IMG/VR virus record: IMGVR_UViG_3300025671_000567
Coordinates: 1 to 22,919 of that record
Length of the DNA stretch: 22,919 bases
Strand: one strand, 5' to 3'
Origin: a virus
Shown here: one piece after another, positions 20,772 through 22,919 of the stretch
Layout of the letters: each line of letters starts with the position of its first letter
Position numbering within the stretch: position 1 is the first letter of the stretch
Notes under the pieces: generated by a model
The model's database searches: none
What the model was told of the DNA's origin: nothing
Seen by the model: only the letters and a program-made list of their open reading frames with translations
Translations under genes and position numbers: made by a program

Positions 20772-20868
20772 CATAACCACATAGAGAATGACCTTTTACA
20801 GTACAATCCTCAATATTATTTTAACAAAGATTCTTTTATTTGAAAGAAGAGTGAATATTTCCGGTTGA

Positions 20869-21132
20869 TTAATCTAGATTATCATAGTCAATAGGACCAG
20901 TAGCATCATAATCATCATCATATTCAGGCTTATAATCCAAACTATTATCTACCTCTTCCTCTTCTACTTTAGATTTTTTAATACGACTACTACCAGAAGC
21001 ATATGATTTATAATTAGCTTCATCCTGACAGTAACCACTGCTAGCAATTTCATTCAGTTCCTGGTCACTTAGTGAAAGGTATTCCTCCACCGACATATAA
21101 ATTACTTTTCCATTAGGTAACTGATACTGCAT
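20869..21132 (-). CDS. Hypothetical acidic protein, 87 aa
   Basis: Begins MQYQLPNGKVIYMSVEEYLS, a compact domain of about 40 residues (LSDQELNEIASSGYCQDE), then a serine/lysine linker (SGSSRIKKSKVEEEEVDN) and a disordered acidic, tyrosine-rich tail (DYKPEYDDDYDATG). I recall the 'yqLPNGKviylsveeYL.LtD.e' opening from Bacteroidota phage proteins without function. The tail suggests a partner-binding role. A TATATTTG box lies 24 bp upstream. Confidence 0.7.
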   Translation of the reverse strand: MQYQLPNGKVIYMSVEEYLSLSDQELNEIASSGYCQDEANYKSYASGSSRIKKSKVEEEEVDNSLDYKPEYDDDYDATGPIDYDNLD

Positions 21133-21155
21133 AACATATTATATATTTTTCACTA

Positions 21156-21163
21156 CAAATATA
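21156..21163 (-). promoter_or_regulatory. Candidate -7 box (TATATTTG)
   Basis: An exact Bacteroidota -7 match on the minus strand, 24 bp before the ATG at 21132, in a 70-bp gene-free gap. No TTG at the expected -33 spacing, so only half of a promoter is visible. Confidence 0.4.
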
Positions 21164-21202
21164 TAATATTTATCTTATTAATTTTGAATTCATCAAAATA
21201 TT

Positions 21203-21619
21203 TTATAAGCTTTCATAAAATCCTTGCACACAACTTTCATTTACACTAGTTTTCAGTACAACTCTTTTGCCTTGATCATCTAATGCTGTAAAAGTAACAC
21301 CATACTGTTTGAATGCATATTTATTTGTACTAGTGATCTTACAAATAACATAACCTTTAGAGGCATATTCTGATTCTTCAGTTTTCTCTCTATCAAATTT
21401 CCAACTATCCAAATCATATGCTCTAACTAGAATTTCATTATTAATTTTATATTCTAGTTTAGGTATAATACCAAGTGATCTTTTAAATAATGTAGACAAT
21501 GCATGCTCATTATCCTCCAAGGCACCTAGTAACACTTCAACAATATCATCTTGATACTCTTCTTTAAATAACGACTTCAACCTCTGAGCCATTTCATTAT
21601 TTGATATCTCTATTTTCAT
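21203..21619 (-). CDS. Hypothetical protein, 138 aa
   Basis: Begins MKIEISNNEMAQRLKSLFKE; an N-terminal helical part (DDIVEVLLGALEDNEHALST) is followed by a beta-rich half (YKINNEILVRAYDLDSWKFD, GYVICKITSTNKYAFKQYGV) that could be an SH3- or OB-like barrel. No family recognised. A strong terminator (21679-21705) isolates it from genes to the right, so it needs its own promoter; copy 1 of the 26-bp motif (21645-21670) lies in the right place. Confidence 0.7.
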   Translation of the reverse strand: MKIEISNNEMAQRLKSLFKEEYQDDIVEVLLGALEDNEHALSTLFKRSLGIIPKLEYKINNEILVRAYDLDSWKFDREKTEESEYASKGYVICKITSTNKYAFKQYGVTFTALDDQGKRVVLKTSVNESCVQGFYESL

Positions 21620-21644
21620 AACATTTGTTTTCTCTTATTAATAG

Positions 21645-21670
21645 TTAATTGATTTTCCTTATACGAAGTA
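21645..21670 (-). repeat. 26-bp motif, copy 1 (possible phage promoter)
   Basis: Plus-strand TTAATTGATTTTCCTTATAC followed by GAAGTA. It matches copy 3 at 19 of 26 positions. It lies between a terminator and the start at 21619, where a promoter is required. Confidence 0.5.
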
Positions 21671-21678
21671 CATAAAAA

Positions 21679-21705
21679 AAATAGGGTTAAATTATAACCC
21701 TATTT
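21679..21705 (-). terminator. Strong intrinsic terminator
   Basis: Stem AAATAGGGTTA/TAACCCTATTT (11 bp) with a 5-nt loop, followed on the minus strand by an unbroken run of T (plus-strand A-run 21674-21681). It ends transcription of the small genes at 21729-22042. Confidence 0.85.
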
Positions 21706-21728
21706 AAAACAAAGAAAATAAAGTAGTA

Positions 21729-21899
21729 TTACTTTATACCTTTTCCTACTAATTCAATATGTATAGCAAAACACAATACACTGATGTACATATCAATGTC
21801 ACGTTTTACTGTAGATGTAAAACCAAACAACACACCAAGATGAAAGCCAAAACTTACAACAGTGTTCTTTCTTCTATATAATATCCACTCCTTAGTCAT
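21729..21899 (-). CDS. Small hypothetical protein, 56 aa
   Basis: The ATG at 21899 overlaps the stop of the upstream 47-aa gene by one base (TAATG). Product MTKEWILYRRKNTVVSFGFH continues LGVLFGFTSTVKRDIDMYIS and VLCFAIHIELVGKGIK; two moderately hydrophobic stretches (VVSFGFHLGVLFGF and MYISVLCFAIHIELV) may be membrane-associated. It is followed by the strong terminator. No family recognised. Confidence 0.6.
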   Translation of the reverse strand: MTKEWILYRRKNTVVSFGFHLGVLFGFTSTVKRDIDMYISVLCFAIHIELVGKGIK

Positions 21900-22042
21900 T
21901 ACTTAATAGTTTTTTTCTTATAAGAAGCTTTCATCTTTTTCAATAACTCTTTCTCCTTATCTGTTTTAATAAATGTTTTCTTATCAACGTTAACCTTGTT
22001 ATCATTGATCTCCTGTGCTAATTTTTCTGTACTGTTTGACAT
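21899..22042 (-). CDS. Small basic hypothetical protein, 47 aa
   Basis: ATG at 22042 behind an A/T leader ending AAAACAAAATAAAAATG. Product MSNSTEKLAQEINDNKVNVD continues KKTFIKTDKEKELLKKMKAS and YKKKTIK: lysine-rich, helical, probably nucleic-acid-binding or disordered. Coupled to the 56-aa gene by TAATG. No family recognised. The 26-bp motif (copy 2) lies 12 bp upstream. Confidence 0.6.
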   Translation of the reverse strand: MSNSTEKLAQEINDNKVNVDKKTFIKTDKEKELLKKMKASYKKKTIK

Positions 22043-22054
22043 TTTTATTTTGTT

Positions 22055-22080
22055 TTAATTAATGTTCTATGTATTAAGTA
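22055..22080 (-). repeat. 26-bp motif, copy 2
   Basis: Plus-strand TTAATTAATGTTCTATGTAT followed by TAAGTA; 21 of 26 positions match copy 3. It is 12 bp upstream of the ATG at 22042. Confidence 0.5.
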
Positions 22081-22108
22081 GCATTATATTCCTCTAAGTA
22101 TTACAACG

Positions 22109-22134
22109 CTAATTGATTTTCTATGTGTAAAGTA
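22109..22134 (-). repeat. 26-bp motif, copy 3
   Basis: Plus-strand CTAATTGATTTTCTATGTGT followed by AAAGTA. It lies 54 bp from copy 2 in the same non-coding stretch. Confidence 0.5.
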
Positions 22135-22138
22135 ATAT

Positions 22139-22161
22139 GGAAGAGCATGTACAACTCTTCC
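22139..22161. other. Hairpin GGAAGAG/CTCTTCC
   Basis: Perfect 7-bp stem with a 9-nt loop in the gene-free stretch 22043-22301. There is no T-run on either side, so it is not a standard terminator; it may be part of the same structured RNA as 22220-22297. Confidence 0.5.
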
Positions 22162-22219
22162 GTATCACCATTGATTTTTAATAACAAGAAACTATATATC
22201 TTATATGCATGTTATTAGA

Positions 22220-22297
22220 ACTCTTGCAAGGTTGCAATCCTTGAAGTGCATGTTGACATATACGGTCTAACCCGATTTACCTGCATTGGACAAGAGT
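22220..22297. ncRNA. Candidate structured RNA (three-way junction)
   Basis: A closing stem ACTCTTG/CAAGAGT (22220-22226 with 22291-22297) encloses two stacked hairpins: CAAGG, 7-nt loop, CCTTG (22227-22243), which abuts the closing stem without a gap, and AGTGCA/TGCATT (22245-22250 with 22282-22287) with a 31-nt loop. No reading frame of useful length crosses it. The 7-bp plus 5-bp/7-nt arrangement on the minus strand copies the acceptor and T-arm of a tRNA, but D- and anticodon arms are not formed. The strand is not determined; minus is likelier from context. Confidence 0.45.
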
Positions 22298-22301
22298 AAG
22301 T

Positions 22302-22421
22302 TTAGTTATCACTAACTTCTTCTGTACACTGTTGACAAATATGAAATTCATCACATGTGCAAGTTAATGAAGGATCTATACTATACAAATCCATCATATC
22401 TTGTGCGTCTTCAAAAAACAT
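22302..22421 (-). CDS. Small cysteine-rich protein, 39 aa or longer
   Basis: From the ATG at 22421: MFFEDAQDMMDLYSIDPSLT then CTCDEFHICQQC and TEEVSDN. CxC ... CxxC looks like a small zinc site. The same frame remains open upstream to 22523 and would add a hydrophobic segment (VAIISAVLLLSLYSV) plus GESDILPDVLKFKL, giving a membrane-anchored protein, but that part has no ATG, GTG or TTG start. Either the short form is real or the longer one uses an unusual start such as ATT. Confidence 0.5.
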   Translation of the reverse strand: MFFEDAQDMMDLYSIDPSLTCTCDEFHICQQCTEEVSDN

Positions 22422-22557
22422 AAGCTTAAATTTTAGTACATCAGGCAGTATATCACTTTCTCCTACGCTATAAAGAGAGAGTAATAATACTGCTGATATA
22501 ATTGCAACTTGTAAATCAAAAAATTATATACACTATGAAAATACACTAGGTAGTTGC

Positions 22558-22902
22558 TTAACCTAGCAATTTCTTTATTATGAATAGTATACCAAAGGCA
22601 ACTATAAATTTCAATATTAGAATGATCTTAGATATAATGATCATTATAATTGATTCAGTAAGCTTTTCAGACTTGATCAAACCGGTAGTGTTATTTATGT
22701 CCTCCTGGCAGTATCTCTTGTACTCAAGCAAAGCAATTCTCAACGCACTCAAAGTAATATATATAGTAAAGAAACTATATAAGGAATGTATGTAAGGAAT
22801 AAGCTTAATAATACCCATAGTAACAGGTATGAGTAATAAGAGGTCTATAATGTACTCAAAGACCCATACTATGATTTTATGTAGTGTTTTATCTATCTTC
22901 AT
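22558..22902 (-). CDS. Small integral membrane protein, 114 aa
   Basis: Three likely membrane helices: about 10-33 (IIVWVFEYIIDLLLLIPVTM), 36-60 (PYIHSLYSFFTIYITLSALR) and 84-108 (SIIMIIISKIILILKFIVAF), with a charged loop (EYKRYCQEDINNTTGLIKSE) between the last two and a basic end. ATG at 22902, stop at 22558. No family recognised; a host-membrane or superinfection-exclusion role is possible for an early phage membrane protein but not shown. A plus-strand frame over the same DNA is its shadow. Confidence 0.6.
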   Translation of the reverse strand: MKIDKTLHKIIVWVFEYIIDLLLLIPVTMGIIKLIPYIHSLYSFFTIYITLSALRIALLEYKRYCQEDINNTTGLIKSEKLTESIIMIIISKIILILKFIVAFGILFIIKKLLG

Positions 22903-22919
22903 GGTACTTGAATTTCTAT

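Noticed and set aside
20718-20780. N-terminal extension of the 156-aa protein
   Set aside because: It runs through a strong terminator hairpin and the A/T leader shared with two other genes, and would start with GTG.
22220-22297. A tRNA gene
   Set aside because: The acceptor and T-arm lengths fit on the minus strand, but the loop lacks the TTCRA sequence, there are no D or anticodon arms, and no CCA-ready end.
1-22919. CRISPR array, insertion sequence, integrase/attachment site or rRNA
   Set aside because: No regularly spaced repeats, transposase, integrase or rRNA-like sequence was seen on either strand.

Overview
This window is an AT-rich (by eye roughly 30% G+C), tightly packed stretch that reads as the early/replication half of a tailed bacteriophage infecting a Bacteroidota host. 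Three things point to that host. Genes lack Shine-Dalgarno boxes and are instead preceded by A/T-only leaders. Some upstream regions carry TATATTTG boxes, matching the Bacteroidota -7 consensus TAnnTTTG. The recognisable proteins resemble those of Bacteroidota phages. The set primase, SSB-like protein, Sak4-like ATPase, DnaB, Dda-like helicase, family-1 uracil-DNA glycosylase and SF2 helicase on one strand looks like the replication module of crAss-like phages (Crassvirales). No capsid, portal, terminase or RNA polymerase gene is inside the window, so that placement is inference.

Layout: almost everything is on the minus strand, read right to left, with 1-30 bp overlaps (ATGA, TAATG) or gaps of a few bases. 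From the right edge: a membrane protein and a cluster of tiny genes around a 260-bp non-coding, strongly folding stretch (21.6-22.9 kb); unknown early proteins, an HNH endonuclease and an SF2 helicase (17.4-21.6 kb); small proteins including a zinc-finger protein and a NinB-like protein (15.3-17.3 kb); a repair/helicase block of uracil-DNA glycosylase, Dda-like SF1 helicase and spore-photoproduct-lyase-like radical SAM enzyme (11.7-14.9 kb); small genes with a DOT1-like methyltransferase fold protein, a zincin, a tiny lipoprotein and a DUF3310 protein (8.4-11.7 kb); the core replication block DnaB, conserved hypothetical, Sak4-like ATPase, SSB-like protein, DnaG-like primase, SegE-type GIY-YIG nuclease (1.6-7.4 kb); and finally DUF6878-like, DUF6915-like and a DUF2201-type metallopeptidase cut by the left edge.

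Two islands run the other way. One at 7.5-8.4 kb is a lysis cassette: a holin-like two-helix protein, an Rz-like inner-membrane spanin, and an overlapping third gene with a signal peptide, heptad repeats and a C-terminal membrane helix. The other is a single acidic-tailed gene at 14.9-15.3 kb, divergent from the glycosylase.

The genes fit one programme: helicase, primase and SSB for the fork, a RecA-like ATPase, SF1/SF2 helicases and NinB-like protein for recombination, and the glycosylase and lyase-like enzyme for genome integrity. Several genes too short for routine calling (22-58 codons) were added from the sequence. Five intrinsic-terminator-like hairpins punctuate the leftward transcription. 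The parts least explained by known families are the folded non-coding region at 22.05-22.30 kb with its repeated 26-bp motif, the long hairpin at 16.14-16.20 kb, and a competing-hairpin leader at 20.75-20.80 kb.
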